64,000 nt of DNA, taken from NCBI GenBank assembly GCA_009193035.1, contig SWDT01000110.1, positions 62,001 through 126,000 on the forward strand, in the 5' to 3' direction. Below are positions 37,101 to 48,166 of this stretch, in pieces. The DNA is from Halicephalobus mephisto (taxonomy: Eukaryota > Nematoda > Chromadorea > Rhabditida > Panagrolaimidae). Every line of letters starts with the position of its first letter. Position 1 is the first letter of the stretch. A program made the translations under genes and the position numbers. The notes under the pieces were generated by a model. It did no database searches. It had not been told where the DNA came from and saw only the letters and a program-made list of their open reading frames with translations.

Positions 37101-38550
37101 TTCTGACGGCTTTTGTCTTTTTTCCAAACCAATAGGATTTAAAAAATCCATTGAACATAAATAAAAATGGTTCCGAGCCAATTGTTCCAATTAGTTTGTC
37201 AGACTATTTTGGCGACGAAAGGTCAGATAAATCATGGGAAATGACTAATTTTTGATTCTGTTGTATCTAGCTGCTTTTGTTTTAACAAATATGAGATATT
37301 TTTTCTCTTGACTCGATTCGTGTAGGACATCCAAAATAGCCTTAGGAAAAATAACGAATTTAACGCACTCTGGACTTTCCTTGAACTCTGGGAATAAGAT
37401 TGAATACTCCTGCTTATTCATAAGCACGTTTGATCGACTAGATAGCCAGTTGCCGAGATCCTTGCAATGATCTTGGAGTGATTGATGTACTTCTTTAAGG
37501 TTTTTTACTTTCTACTGTTTTTTCTTTCATCAAAAATTTATTAAATTTTTTAGAATAGTTCAAAACTTAATTGGATGTTTTGAAATGCTTACTGAAGCTT
37601 CTGGAAATTTTCATATTTTTTAAAGCATTCCAATATTCAATAAGAACTTTCTGGAACTCTAGAATTCAGTAAATGCTTTTACAATCCAACGTAAAATGCT
37701 GAAACCCTCACTAGCACAATAGAAGTTCCTAAATGCTTCTAGAACTTTGAGAAGTTAATGAAGACTTTTATAATCATATTAAACTTCGGGTTCTAAAAGT
37801 TTGTAGAAAATGATGAGAATTTTTTCAAAGTAATTTTTTTAAGATCTTTTTTCTAATTTTCATAACAATATGACTTTGAAAACTCTTGAGGGTCCATATT
37901 GAGACACTGCTGTGACATTACATTTTCCTAATTTTTATGACATTTTAATTATCCTTCTTTTGTCGTTTCTCCCGTCATTACCTTCGGAACATCCAGAACA
38001 TGCATACTAATTTCAAATTTCCTTACTAAAAATATCCCTGGATTTTTGTGTTTGTAGTCTTTGATCTGGGTTAAAGGTCTGTAGGGAATACCAATTAGCA
38101 ATACAATGTCGTTTCAACGAAGCGTGTGTATTTCGAGAACGACCAACTCCAGCAATTTTCAATATTCCATTTCTGTCTGGGCCCTAAGCAGCTGCATTTT
38201 CTTTGATTTTTTGATAATTTCTCCCAGAAGGCTTTCCGTGTTAAGTTTTGTTATTAAATTTGATATAGTTGAAAAATATTTATTTTTATACCTTTTTCGT
38301 TAGAATTTTGAAGTACTTCTGTGAATGATGGAACTGCCTTTTGGAAATTAAGATGTCGAAATTTTCTAAATTTACCCAAGATTAATTTTTTTACGAACAT
38401 GGTAATTTATTTTTTTATTGGCCAACTTCACGGAAACTCTTTCCTGAGCGGTCATTGTAAATTTGTTTTAGCCAGATTTTGTAATCCTGCATTTTTCCGC
38501 TCTGGTTCATGTTCAATTTTTACGGTGTTTGAAATTTTTCTCTAAAATAT
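37100..38550 (-). pseudogene. Traces of a decayed or unresolved protein-coding gene
   Basis: The minus strand shows several coding-like blocks in different frames. At 38,530-38,320: HEPERKNAGLQNLAKTNL, then TAQERVSVKLANKKINYHV, then RHLNFQKAVPSFTEVLQNSN. At 38,240-38,000: a coiled-coil-like SLLGEIIKKSKKMQLLRAQT and, after stops, IGIPYRPLTQIKDYKHKN. At 37,500-37,245: KEVHQSLQDHCKDLGNWLSS and NKQEYSILFPEFKESPEC. At 37,220-37,105: LIGTIGSEPFLFMFNGF, ending in a stop. The last two join in phase across a possible 83-bp intron. Between the others I find in-frame stops and a frame change, so I cannot build an intact ORF. I do not recognise the protein. Chance ORFs in AT-rich DNA are the alternative. 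Confidence 0.35.
37540..37920. repeat. Dispersed HSE-like repeat, inverted copy
   Basis: The head reads on the minus strand (GTGTCTCAATATGGACCCTC, about 37,905-37,885) and the array runs to lower coordinates with units such as CTTCTAGAACTTTGAG and CTTTCTGGAACTCTAGAATT. Confidence 0.6.
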
Positions 38551-39059
38551 TTTCAGATTTCTCGCATGTCTTGGACTAGGAATAACTGACAATTTATAAA
38601 ACTGTTTACTTAGAGTTAATTGGTACTTCTTTTTAATTGTAGGAAATGATATTTAAACTGAAATAAATTTAGAAAAATTGGGTACTTTTATTCTTAAAAA
38701 GAATTTAGCATTTATAAAAACCTTCTGTCAGAGCGCTTCAATTTCCTTGTTTTCTTCCGGATCTTAGGCGAATGAAAATCAATTTAAATTCTGAACTTGT
38801 ATTATCAAGTTTGTTAATCATCTGCTCTGCTCCACAAGGCTTAAATTTTCATTGTCGAAATGTCCAGAAATGTGGATGAACTACGTCAGAGGCCTCCTTA
38901 CATGACACCAATTTTATTTGTTAACCTTATAAAAGCTAATAAATTCATCTAAATTCCCATATTGTTTTATTTATTCTTCGAGAATATTCATTTTCTGTAA
39001 AAAACCACCTTTTCTCAGACAGAGTATTTTTTAAAATTGGCAATTCCACGTTTCAGACA

Positions 39060-40448
39060 ATGTCGTCAGATGCCGAACCTGATGGGTCTTTACCTACTCA
39101 CGTTTTGGGAATCAAGAATGGATCGGAAGTGTGCAATTATGAATTCTATGGTGCTGCAGAAAACTGGATACTAGGTAGAGTGTAATAGAGTTCTCAAAAA
39201 ATAATTACTTTTCAGGGGTATTCGCTCTTCCTCTTATATTCATTGGACTTTTGGCAAATGCCATGTCCATCAGGATCTTTTCCCACAGATATATGAGACA
39301 ACAGCCAATAAACTGGTACTTGTTGATCCTCGCCATCAGCGACTTTGTCATTCTTTCATCTGCTTTTTTTGTCCTCACTATGCCGAGATTAGGAGAGATT
39401 TTAGAGTTCTGGAAAGCGACTTCACTAAGGTGAGTTTCTGCTTACGTGATTTGTCTTCAGGCCTAACGGAAGCTAACTCGCTAATTAACACATTGTCCTA
39501 CTAACAATCTTTCAGGCAGCTTCTGATCGAAGTAGTCGTTTTTAGCTACAATGCAACTCCAATCATGTACGCATTGATGACCGTAGCCCAGACAGTGTCT
39601 GTGTGGATGATTGCAGCCATGTCCCTTCACAGATTTGTTGGAGTTTGCTTACCCTTTAAAGCAGCGACTGTCCTCGACACTTCCAACGTCAGAAAGTTAA
39701 TTGCGACAGTTCTAATTTTCTCCTTCCTTTTCAACACCACAAGATTTTTCGAGGTAATTTGATTTTCGACCTATTAATTTCTCAGAAAATGCCCTTTCAG
39801 GTGTATATAAGCAAGGTGTGCTTTATGCTGCCTATAAATGTCGAACTTCCGATTCTTCAACAAACTTACCTTAGGGAAAATCCACTCTACCGTAAGATTT
39901 TCTATGAATGGGCTTATACTCTTGTCATGTTTGTCATTCCTTTCACAATCTTAATTGTTGTAAATACAATGGTCATTATCGCAATTCATAGGTAATTTTG
40001 TATTCAAATGTAAGGAAAACGAAGACTGTTTTAGATCTCGTCGAATACATGCCAAATTAAATGTCTACGATGATGGGACGAGAAAACAGGAATTGGCGAA
40101 GGAGATTTCGACTTCAATTATGTTGGTAGCTATTGTCTTGGCCTTCTTGACCTGCAACACACTAGTGAGTTCAAAAGTATTAGATCCTGATTATTAAATA
40201 GCGAATTTTAGGCATTTGTAACGAATATCATGGAAAAGTTTGAAGTTAGAGATCTGTACGTCACTTTCGTACCTTGGTCAAATCTCCTGGTTATGCTACA
40301 ATCGTCCATCAATGTCTGCATTTACTGTCTATTTTCAGACAAGTACAAACAATTATTATTTTACTATTTGCAATTTCTCCGATGTAAGAGGAGAAGCGAA
40401 AATTTCCAAATGATTACAGGAAATTTTATCCCAAATGATGTTCCGTGA
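39060..40448 (+). CDS. 7TM neuropeptide-type GPCR (FMRFamide-receptor-like)
   Basis: Six exons (39060-39174, 39216-39429, 39516-39753, 39801-39991, 40035-40164, 40212-40448) give 374 aa. The extracellular N-terminus has one N-glycosylation site (NGS) and no signal peptide. Seven hydrophobic helices follow: LPLIFIGLLANAMSI (TM1), WYLLILAISDFVILSS (TM2, with LAxSD), the TM3 end MSLHRFVGVCLPF in the DRY position, TM5 VIPFTILIVVNTMVIIAI, TM6 after RKQELAKEISTSIMLV, and TM7 NLLVMLQSSINVCIYCLFS with a CIYC variant of NPxxY. The tail is short. It is a plasma-membrane receptor coupled to G proteins by family; the ligand is unknown. TTTCAG sits four bases before the ATG, a likely trans-splice site. 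The 3' end converges on the EGF gene. Confidence 0.87.
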
Positions 40449-40552
40449 ATTGTTGGTGAATTTGTTGGAATAAATGTTTATTGAATATTGTCAACACTTG
40501 AATTAAGCACATACCAGCCACCGTGTTTTATAAAAACTTGAAATTGAGGGAT

Positions 40553-42490
40553 TTACTTGCCAAGAAGTCCGAAATATTGGCAATTAGGACCACTCCAACC
40601 GAGATTACAGCTACAGATGGAGTTTTTCCAAGTTCCCAAACAGATTCCATTCCCGGAACATTGGAGTAAGGACGAACAAAGTGGTTCGATCTCACAACGA
40701 AGCCCCCAATACCCGAGGTTACAAATGCAAGTAGGTAAGAGCTTCGTCCCGATGCAGAGTCCATTGTTGGAACAGTCCTTCAATTCACAGAAGAGACCAC
40801 CTGCAAGAGGAGCTACTTGATCCAAGACACGGGTCTCACAACGTTTCCCAGTATATCCAAGGTTACAGAGACATGTGAACTGTTCTTTGGTCCCAAGACA
40901 GATTCCTTGAGTGTTACAGTCGGAAATTTCACATAGAGTTCCTTGAGCGTTTTCGCATCTTTCTCCGCTGAAGCCGATGTGACAAGCACAAGTAAAGCTT
41001 TGTTTTGTACCGATACAGAGACCATTGTTATTACAGTCGGAGACATCACACAGAGGATACGGTGCTGGAAATGTTTCTAATTAGAAATCCTACCATGACC
41101 ACTTACTGGTTTCGCATCTTTGTCCACTATATCCGAGTTTACAAGCACATGTGAAGGAACTTTTCGTTCCGATACAGATTCCATTGTTATTACAGTCAGA
41201 AGCAGAACAAATTATTGTCGAACCAGAACCATCCGTCGTTACTGTAATACATTTTAATTAAAACTCATATTGCTTTAAGTATTAGAAATGAATGTCATGA
41301 ATTTGTCTCAACATGATTTCCCAGAACTTTTCAAAAAACTTTAGAATATTTGAATTGAGGTATTGTATTATTGTTTTTATAATAAATTTTGTTTTTCTCA
41401 GAAAACGGAAATTTCATGTTGGTTAATCTAATAATATTAGAAGTTTTCAATAGATTCTAAATTCTTCTAAAAACTTCTATAAAGTTTTAAAAGATCTTAG
41501 AAACCTTATGAGATTTTGGGTTTTAAGATTTTCTATGATTCTAAGAACTTTAATAATATTATTACCATTTCTACGAGGTTCTAGAACATTTCGTTGAGTT
41601 CTAGGAGTTTTCAAAGATTCCCTCGATATTCTAATCTTGCTAATGAAACTATAAACTTACCAGTATCGAAAACGTTCTTTTCACATTTGAGTCCTGAGTA
41701 TCCGAGATGACATAAACAGACGGGTAATGTTTTTGTACCGACACAGACTCCATTGTTGTTACAGTCGGCGGCTGTACAAGCATTGAGGCCTTGGGTGACG
41801 GGTAAGGAGTAATTGTTAGCTGGAAAAATATTCAATGAATCAGGAAGTTGTCGGGCTATTTCGTCGCCGACGTTCCCTTTTGATGGTTCAGATTCATCCA
41901 TGTTTTCGAGTCTTGGTTCCTCGAATGAATCGATGCTATCCAAAGCAGCAATACCTTCGACATTTTCGGTAATTTCAGGAGCTTTGGCAGATGCAACGAA
42001 AGAAGGTTCTTCCATTAATTCTGGAGTATCTGCGAAGGGCTGCAACGGAGTCAAGAATTCATTAGTAGGAGTGTTCTGTAACCATGGGAAAAGGGCCGTC
42101 GGCAACGACATTAGCCAGTCAGAGAATCCAGAGATAGGATCGGGGATCAATGAACCCCCGTAAGGTCCCGCAGGACCATTAAGTGGAGGAGGTAACAAGG
42201 GATCCACTGGTGGACCTAATGGAGCAGGACCAAAGAAATTAAAGAGTCCCCCAAACAAACCGGAATTTGGAGGGATTTCACATCGAAGTCCCAAGTACCC
42301 CAGCTCACAGAAACAAAGCGGGGCTGATTTGAGACCAAGGCAAGTTCCGTGACCATTGCAATCAATCTCTGAACATGGTGAATCAAGCTGAAGTATATTC
42401 TTATCCAAAGATTATCCCGTATCTATAACTTACAAATTGAGCTACGGCAACTTCCCAAACGAGAAATAAAAAATAAGATATTCTGACCAT
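40553..42490 (-). CDS. Secreted protein with seven EGF-like repeats
   Basis: Four exons (42490-42434, 42387-41661, 41241-41107, 41064-40553) give 476 aa. Signal peptide MVRISYFLFLVWEVAVAQ. Seven EGF-like modules share the pattern C-x3-DC-N-x2-G-x-C-x-GTK-x4-C-x-C-x-LGYSG-x-xC-E. Module 1 (about residues 23-56) is separated from modules 2-7 (about 215-476) by a 155-residue Pro-rich then acidic spacer (FGPAPLGPPVDPLLPPPL; EEPRLENMDESEPSKGN). Modules 3-5 are nearly identical in pattern, which suggests recent internal duplication. There is no membrane anchor, so it is probably extracellular. The last codons read LLGK-stop, where AAGTAAA could also be a splice donor, so a further exon is possible. 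Introns 2 and 1 are 419 and 46 bp. Confidence 0.85.
41270..41640. repeat. Dispersed HSE-like repeat, head plus array (EGF gene intron 2)
   Basis: Head ATGAATTTGTCTCAACATGA at about 41,297; array units GATTCTAAATTCTTCTAAAA and GAGGTTCTAGAACATTTCG. It fills most of the intron. Confidence 0.75.
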
Positions 42491-43300
42491 TTCGAAAATG
42501 TCTGATTTGACATGGTTGATTCCCCGTGAAATTCGGTTTATATACCATTCTAAGGAGTTAATGACCACTAGATCTTTGCTGTGACCAATGACTTCATCAA
42601 CAGGTGATCAAACAATGAGCTTTCCTTCATCTCTGACCGAAAAGCAGACTAATCTTTTGATTATCAAATGTGCACAAATATAAAATAAATATTTTCCTCA
42701 TCTTAATAAAAACAGACTTTACATGGTCAATTATGTAACAAAGTTCGAATCTGAGTAGGGAAAAACAAAAAGTTTAGATTGCTTGGCATTGTGTTCCTCA
42801 CGACAGGGAAAAGGGAGGATTGTTGGAATCACGCCCGCTCTCATGGATTAGATATATCAGCTCAAAAAATCCTCAATATTGTTTTGAAATTTTTCTTTTA
42901 TTCTTATATGTTTCTTTTCCCATATTCTTCAGTTAAGATAGTTAAGTTCAATCCGAATTAATGCGTTACATTTCTTCTATTTTCACTAATTTTGTAAATG
43001 GATTTTGTCCATAGGAATCTATTGTTTTATGCCAACACAGCTTTCATTATCTCTAAATGAAGTTGTTTTGTGCTGGTCCTTGTCAGTAAAGTTATTGCAT
43101 GGTTTGATGTTCTTCTCGCGTATTCCTGCAATCCACAAGCTGAAAAATGTGTGTTGTCACTTGTTCCAGTGCATGTGCGTAGACAAACATTTCTTTTGGC
43201 TAAGACAACTGCGCCATTTCTTTTTTCACGGGTCCTAATGATGAAATTGTTGCTGATTGATATATCAACTTACTAATCCTAGCACTTTTTCAGATCCATC
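42491..43300. other. Intergenic, divergent promoters
   Basis: Between the EGF gene start and the small membrane protein start. An ORF at 43,005-43,238 could splice in phase (GG|GTCC donor near 43,232 to the TTTTCAG at 43,287) onto the membrane-protein frame. Internal ATGs there would give a longer N-terminus; evidence is weak. Confidence 0.35.
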
Positions 43301-43906
43301 ATGGGTTGGAAGGAGTCTTTGAGTGATTGGCGAAAGAAGAATTTACCCCCAGTAAATACGACAACTCTCGTCCGTCATTATGCTCCTATCAGCGGTGGAA
43401 TCAGCCACACATTGTTCTCTGTCCATATATTTGCCCCTAATCTTATAACTAAGTAAGTTCCACGAGTTGTTACGTTGTTGATATATGAACTTTAGAGTTT
43501 TCCCAGTCTATGATCTTGCCGTCAGTAACACAGTTCTCTTCAATTCCCATGTCGGTATTGGCCTTTATGTCTTCTTCCGTCCTCATCTTTATCGTTTAAA
43601 CAACTGGGATAGAGTAGAATTTAGTGTATTTGCCTCTGTAATCTTCAACTTCGGATCATTGTTGTTTGCTGTTCTCTTGAAAGCTCTGCTACCCAAACAG
43701 TTTGTTTCCGACTTGAGATTTTTATTAATTTCCCCACTTATAGGGCTGGAACGACCCCAAGAGCATTGATTGGAGCTGGACTAAGCTTTTTCCTGATGAA
43801 TCGAGGCCTCAAGTACCTTCATCACATTGATTTTCGATCTTCGCTCTCAGCCGTTTTGAGCGCTGAGAAGGTCAATGGAAACAGGCTGAGTGTTGACTCT
43901 ACTTAG
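43301..43906 (+). CDS. Small multi-pass membrane protein, unknown family
   Basis: Three exons (43301-43452, 43496-43699, 43744-43906) give 172 aa. A soluble N-terminus (MGWKESLSDWRKKNLPP) precedes three hydrophobic stretches: LFNSHVGIGLYVFF (about 78-92), VFASVIFNFGSLLFAVLLKA (about 103-122) and RALIGAGLSFFLMN (about 131-144), followed by an amphipathic tail. I do not recognise the family. Exon 3 could be read in another frame if donor GTTTCC were used instead of GTTTGT, giving WNDPKSIDWSWTKLFPDESR and an earlier stop; I prefer GTTTGT for its +5 G. TTTTCAG 9 bp before the ATG may be a trans-splice site or join an upstream exon. The stop lies 6 bp from the convergent GPCR stop. Confidence 0.6.
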
Positions 43907-43912
43907 ATGTCA

Positions 43913-46070
43913 TTAGAAATGAATGATATTGCGTTTATTAACACCAATTTCTTCACGATAAGATTGATTCATTGCCTTGACCAACCTACGAGGTTTATCT
44001 GCCATCACAACCAGAGTGCTTGTTGTTTCACTTTCGTTAGAAAACGTTAGTTTATTTTTGGAAAACCTTGTTTTTCCCGAAGACAAAATATTAAAAATGC
44101 CACCAGTCAGCCTAATGAACAACAAAAACTACGGATCCATAAAGGTCAGGATCTCATGAAAGATCGTTTCGATGAGGTATACGTGGTAGTCCTACTCCGC
44201 CTGGGTGCTGACAGTAGATGTCTTCTGCAAAGGTTGTCGTTTTCTGTAAGGTTGCATTCTTATTGGTGGCTGCTTAGAACTGATATGGTTGTTGCTTTGA
44301 GGAGGGATGACAGTGCTAGCCATACTACTGTACTTTTTCCGTCGACTCAGAGACTAAAAGATTAGCGAGATAAATATAGTCCAGATAATCCTTTTTAAGT
44401 CACCCAAGAATTGAGCATGATCATCGTTCTTCTTCGGAAATGAGCAGAACTAGTACAAAATAGAACGAAATTTAGTACTTTTCCGCAGACGAGTAAGTTG
44501 TTGACGATTGCTATGGTGTTGTTTAGGAGTACAGTAGGTTTATATACGTAGAATAACTCATGCACATATGGAACTAGGCTTGGTAGCTAAATATTGTAGT
44601 TTAAGAGTTAGTTAATGTATGATTAACTCACATGAGTAATTGAAAAACAGGTAACTATTGACAAAACAGTAGCAGTAACTTTCCTTTCTTGTTTTTGGAA
44701 AGTCCCGAAATCACTCGTTCTCCTGAATTCCAGGTCCTTGGACTTTCCACTTGAACGAGGAATAATCTCCCTTTTTCTCAGAAAGTAAATTAATGAAACG
44801 TTCAGTACTGCTACAGCGAGAACAGGGAGAATTGCTCCGAAAACAACTTGGATGTATTTGCTGAATTTTATATAATTGCGCAACAGGGGACTCGTTGTAT
44901 TCAACTGAAAGGTGAAGAAAAGTTAATGAACCCCAAAGGAAGATGACCAATTACCGATGGTACATATACAGTGGTGGACGTCGTTCCACCGCAGGTATCT
45001 TTGGGTTGGACTCGGTACTCAAAATGGTGGAAAAGACTAAGTAGAAAGGCGAATAAGAAAATTATTCCAATTAAGGATAGAAGTCTACGATCCCTTAATT
45101 GAAATCTTGTGTGCATTGGACGACGAACACCACTAAATCTCTCTATTGAGACAGCTAATACCAGCCTAAAATTATATTTTTAGTTTACAAGGTATTTGTG
45201 GGGAAAACGGTGCCAGACCATGTAGCTGTTATGGAGAAGAAGTTCGCAATTCCAATTCCATGAACCCGATACAAATATATAAAATTCTGGAAACTCGGAT
45301 TTGCGTAAAATAGTTCAAATGAAGCCAATGAGAATGGCACCATGCAAAACAGAAAAGCCAAATCAGCAAATGCCATTGCAGACAGAAGCGTATTTGCCTG
45401 GAAAGGGTTGTACATCATAGGGTTACAAAAATTAGAAATAGATATTGTTGCGAAATTTTCTCAATATGAATTTCCTGAATCTTCTAGAAATTTCAAAAAT
45501 TCCGAGTTTTAGATAATTTGGAGCTTCCACTAGGTTATGGAAGATTCTGGATGTTTCCACGAGGATTTAGAAAGCCTCTGTGGAAGTTTGGAAATATCCA
45601 CGAAATTCTAGAGAATTCCAAAATCCTCCTTTAAACTCTAAAAAGTTCTAGAAATTTCCACTGTATTTTGGAAGTTTTGAGACACTTCCAAGGTATTCTG
45701 AAAGGGTTTTGAAACATTCATAGGAATCTGAAAGGTTTCAGAACTCTCCGGTGCATTCTGAAAGATCTTAGAAACTTCTACAGGATTCCATTCTCTTTAA
45801 AAGAATTTTCGAAAATTTCTTTACCTGATTTTTCATACTAGAACTGAGAAGAACCAGGAGATTGAGGCAATTACCCGAAACTCCGAAGATAAATTGGACC
45901 GGGAATATATAGTGCTGGATTATGTAGTCAACATTAGTGCCTGTTATGGGTCTATATAACTTTGTTAGATTCGAACAAATAGTAGTTGCCGACGACAGTA
46001 AAGGTACGACGGTAGTTGATGTGTTCATGATCGATACGACGTCCATGGCATTCACCATCGCTGGATCCAT
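43913..46070 (-). CDS. 7TM neuropeptide-type GPCR with long Ser/Thr-rich basic tail
   Basis: Seven exons (46070-45825, 45397-45219, 45165-44955, 44904-44632, 44586-44404, 44353-44196, 44111-43913) give 482 aa. The extracellular N-terminus carries NTS and NLT glycosylation sites. TM1 ends FGVSGNCLNLLVLL; TM2 is LSAMAFADLAFLFCMVPFSL; TM3 ends WLVLAVSIERFSGVRRP (ERF for DRY); the TM6 approach is FQKQERKVTATVLSIVTCF; TM7 is AIVNNLLVCGKVLNFVLFC. The tail follows FRRRTMIMLNSW. The tail depends on a weak GTGACT donor at 44,403; if unused, the protein stops at TAA 44,395 (366 aa) and the last two exons would be a separate 108-aa gene 72 bp downstream, an operon-like layout. I favour one gene because the phase matches and the tail is basic and Ser/Thr-rich as in peptide receptors. 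Ligand unknown. Confidence 0.8.
45425..45810. repeat. Dispersed HSE-like repeat, head plus array (GPCR intron 1)
   Basis: Head GCGAAATTTTCTCAATATGA at about 45,450, then regular units: CTTCTAGAAATTTC, GATTCTGGATGTTTCCACGA and GATTTAGAAAGCCTCTG. This is one of the most regular copies, period about 25-35 bp. Confidence 0.8.
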
Positions 46071-46559
46071 GTCCACATGGAATCGCCTTCAGTATTGTAG
46101 GACTTTGCACTTCAGCAAATGTTTCCACCTGCAATTCTCACTAGCACAGAGGTTCACCGATGGTTGCCTAACAACTCTAAAGGTCGGAAAGCTGATAATT
46201 TTTCACCCAAGAGGCCGCGCGAATGCTTCCATCCGTGAGAAGATCATTAATGAGGCAAAATGACAAAAACAATTTACTCGTCCCAGAAGCCACGCTCGTT
46301 AGAAACATTTATACTTGATACAAATGCCGTGGACCTTAAATCCACTGTTTCAAAAAGAGGTTAAGACAGATTTTTTAATTTTCAGTAGTGAAATAACAGA
46401 TTTGGAAAATGGCAACTGATACCATAGGGGATTCCCAAATTAAAAATGGCATGGTTTGAAGAGACAATGAAAATTACGTAAATAGAAAAACTGCTCAGAA
46501 AAATTGAAATAAACTGTTTCCACTGGAAAATAAAAACAATTCCACCAAAAATCTTAATT

Positions 46560-46960
46560 TTGTAAAATTTGAAAATGACTATTGTCACAAAGTGTCTCAC
46601 AAAAATTTCCAAAATTTTCAAAAATGAAGAATTTTTTATTTCAAGTAGTCGAAAATTTCCCATTAGATTGTGAAAGCTTTAAAAAGTTCTAAGGAGTTCT
46701 GAAAGGTTCTAGAATTTTATAGAGTTCTAAAAACTTCCACGAGTTTTCCAATGACTTCAGAATTTTCTACTGTGTTATGCCAATTTCTATAAAATCGTAG
46801 AGTTTAAGAACCTACCATAAAATTATTAAAGATTTCGGAAATCTCCACAAGATTTCAAGTCTTTAAAAGTTTTTGTGAGATTTCCAAAGACTTGAGAATC
46901 TTCCATTGAATTCTGGAAGACTCTAGAAGGTTACACGGCGTCCTAGTCTAGCACAATCCT
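46560..46960. repeat. Dispersed HSE-like repeat, head plus array
   Basis: Head ATTGTCACAAAGTGTCTCAC at about 46,580; array with GTTCTAGAATTTTATAGAG, GAATTCTGGAAGACTCTAG and similar. Confidence 0.7.
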
Positions 46961-47329
46961 ACCCAGAAGTAACTTTGGCAGAAACGAGTACTGGTTCCTT
47001 TAATTACATTGTACACCGCAAATTGAAACAAGGCTTTGTCCACAAAAAACAAATGAAGTACTCACAATGGATAAAAATTAAACTTGTTGCGAAAAAATGA
47101 ATCCTCAAACAAAAAAGCCAATCATTAGACGATGAGAGTGTTGATGGTATATTAACAGAAAGAAGCTTGAAGAGTCGAAACCCCATGAGACTTGCAAAAT
47201 TCATCTGATTGGGCTAATTATAAGAACTGCTTTCGTGTTCAGAAACTAGGAAATCAACATAACTCTGTTATTGAAAGTAGAAGTAGAAATGGAAGCGGAA
47301 GTTGTTACAGAATTATCTTGCCACGAATT

Positions 47330-47850
47330 TCTAGAAAGTCCTGGGATTTTTGGTTTCAAATAGCTCCAAGAAGTTCTCCTGGATTTCATAAGGCTCCAAC
47401 GGTTTCCATAAGTTTCTGGAATTCTCCAGAAGTCTGTACGAGAGTCCCAAAGGATTTGAAATACTTTACTGGGTTCTGAACGATTATAAAAGTTCCTACG
47501 AGATCTTAAATGTGGAAGTTCCTATAAAATTCTTGGTTTTAGAACCTTTTATTCGATTCTGGAAGTTGTTAAGAATTTCAATAAAATTCTAAAATAATAA
47601 GTATAAGAATTATAAATCAATACTGTCAGGAAATTATCTCCACGCAAATTGGTAAAACAGAAACTACTACAATTCTTGATTTCAAATCCTGGGTTGAGAT
47701 TAACATTATTATAAAAAGCAAAAATAAACCTCATAGTGTTTTCCCAATATGAAGTTCAAAAACATCCAAAAAATTCTTAATTTCAAGTGATAGTTCCAAA
47801 AAGGTTACACGAGATTTTGGAATATTCTATTATATTTAAGACTTGGATTT
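47330..47850. repeat. Two abutting HSE-like repeat copies
   Basis: Array 47,330-47,600 (ATTTCTAGAAAGTCCTGGG, GGAATTCTCCAGAAGTCTG) is followed by a head-like ACTGTCAGGAAATTATCTCC at about 47,621 and a second poor array to about 47,840. Confidence 0.6.
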
Positions 47851-48166
47851 TTGCCAATCCAAAGTCGGACACATTTATCCTTCTTCTTGTCAGGAAGTGT
47901 TGCAATTTGGTTAATAGAGTGCCGTTCTAGTCATCTGTCGCTCAAATGAAGGTTTAACGACACCTTCTACATGGACGATTGTAAAATAACTAGAGTTAAA
48001 ATTTATTATCCATAAAGGAATGTTTTTTATTAAAAATTTATAAAAACAAATTTGAAATATTTTGTTGTTTTTAATTTTTCAGTTATTTATCCGCTTGACT
48101 ATACTGTAATCCATGGAGGACATACCGGAGTGTCCTAATTAGTTAGTAAATGCCGAAGTTGTTTAT

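Larger units (their letters stand above)
46071..48166. other. 2.1 kb intergenic, mostly repeat-derived
   Basis: Between the GPCR start and the 3' end of the kinase. It holds at least two HSE-like repeat copies (see entries) and no ORF I can support. The plus ORF at 47,192-47,479 is repeat sequence read as protein. Confidence 0.5.

Noticed and set aside
38861..38955. Plus-strand 30-codon ORF MSRNVDELRQRPPYMTP upstream of the first GPCR
   Set aside because: Too short, and no in-phase splice to the GPCR start, which has its own acceptor directly before the ATG.
43005..43238. Plus ORF upstream of the small membrane protein as a separate gene
   Set aside because: No support as an independent gene. 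It may at most be an upstream exon, noted under the intergenic entry.
47192..47479. Plus-strand 95-aa ORF
   Set aside because: It overlaps the HSE-like repeat array; its amino acids are translated repeat units.
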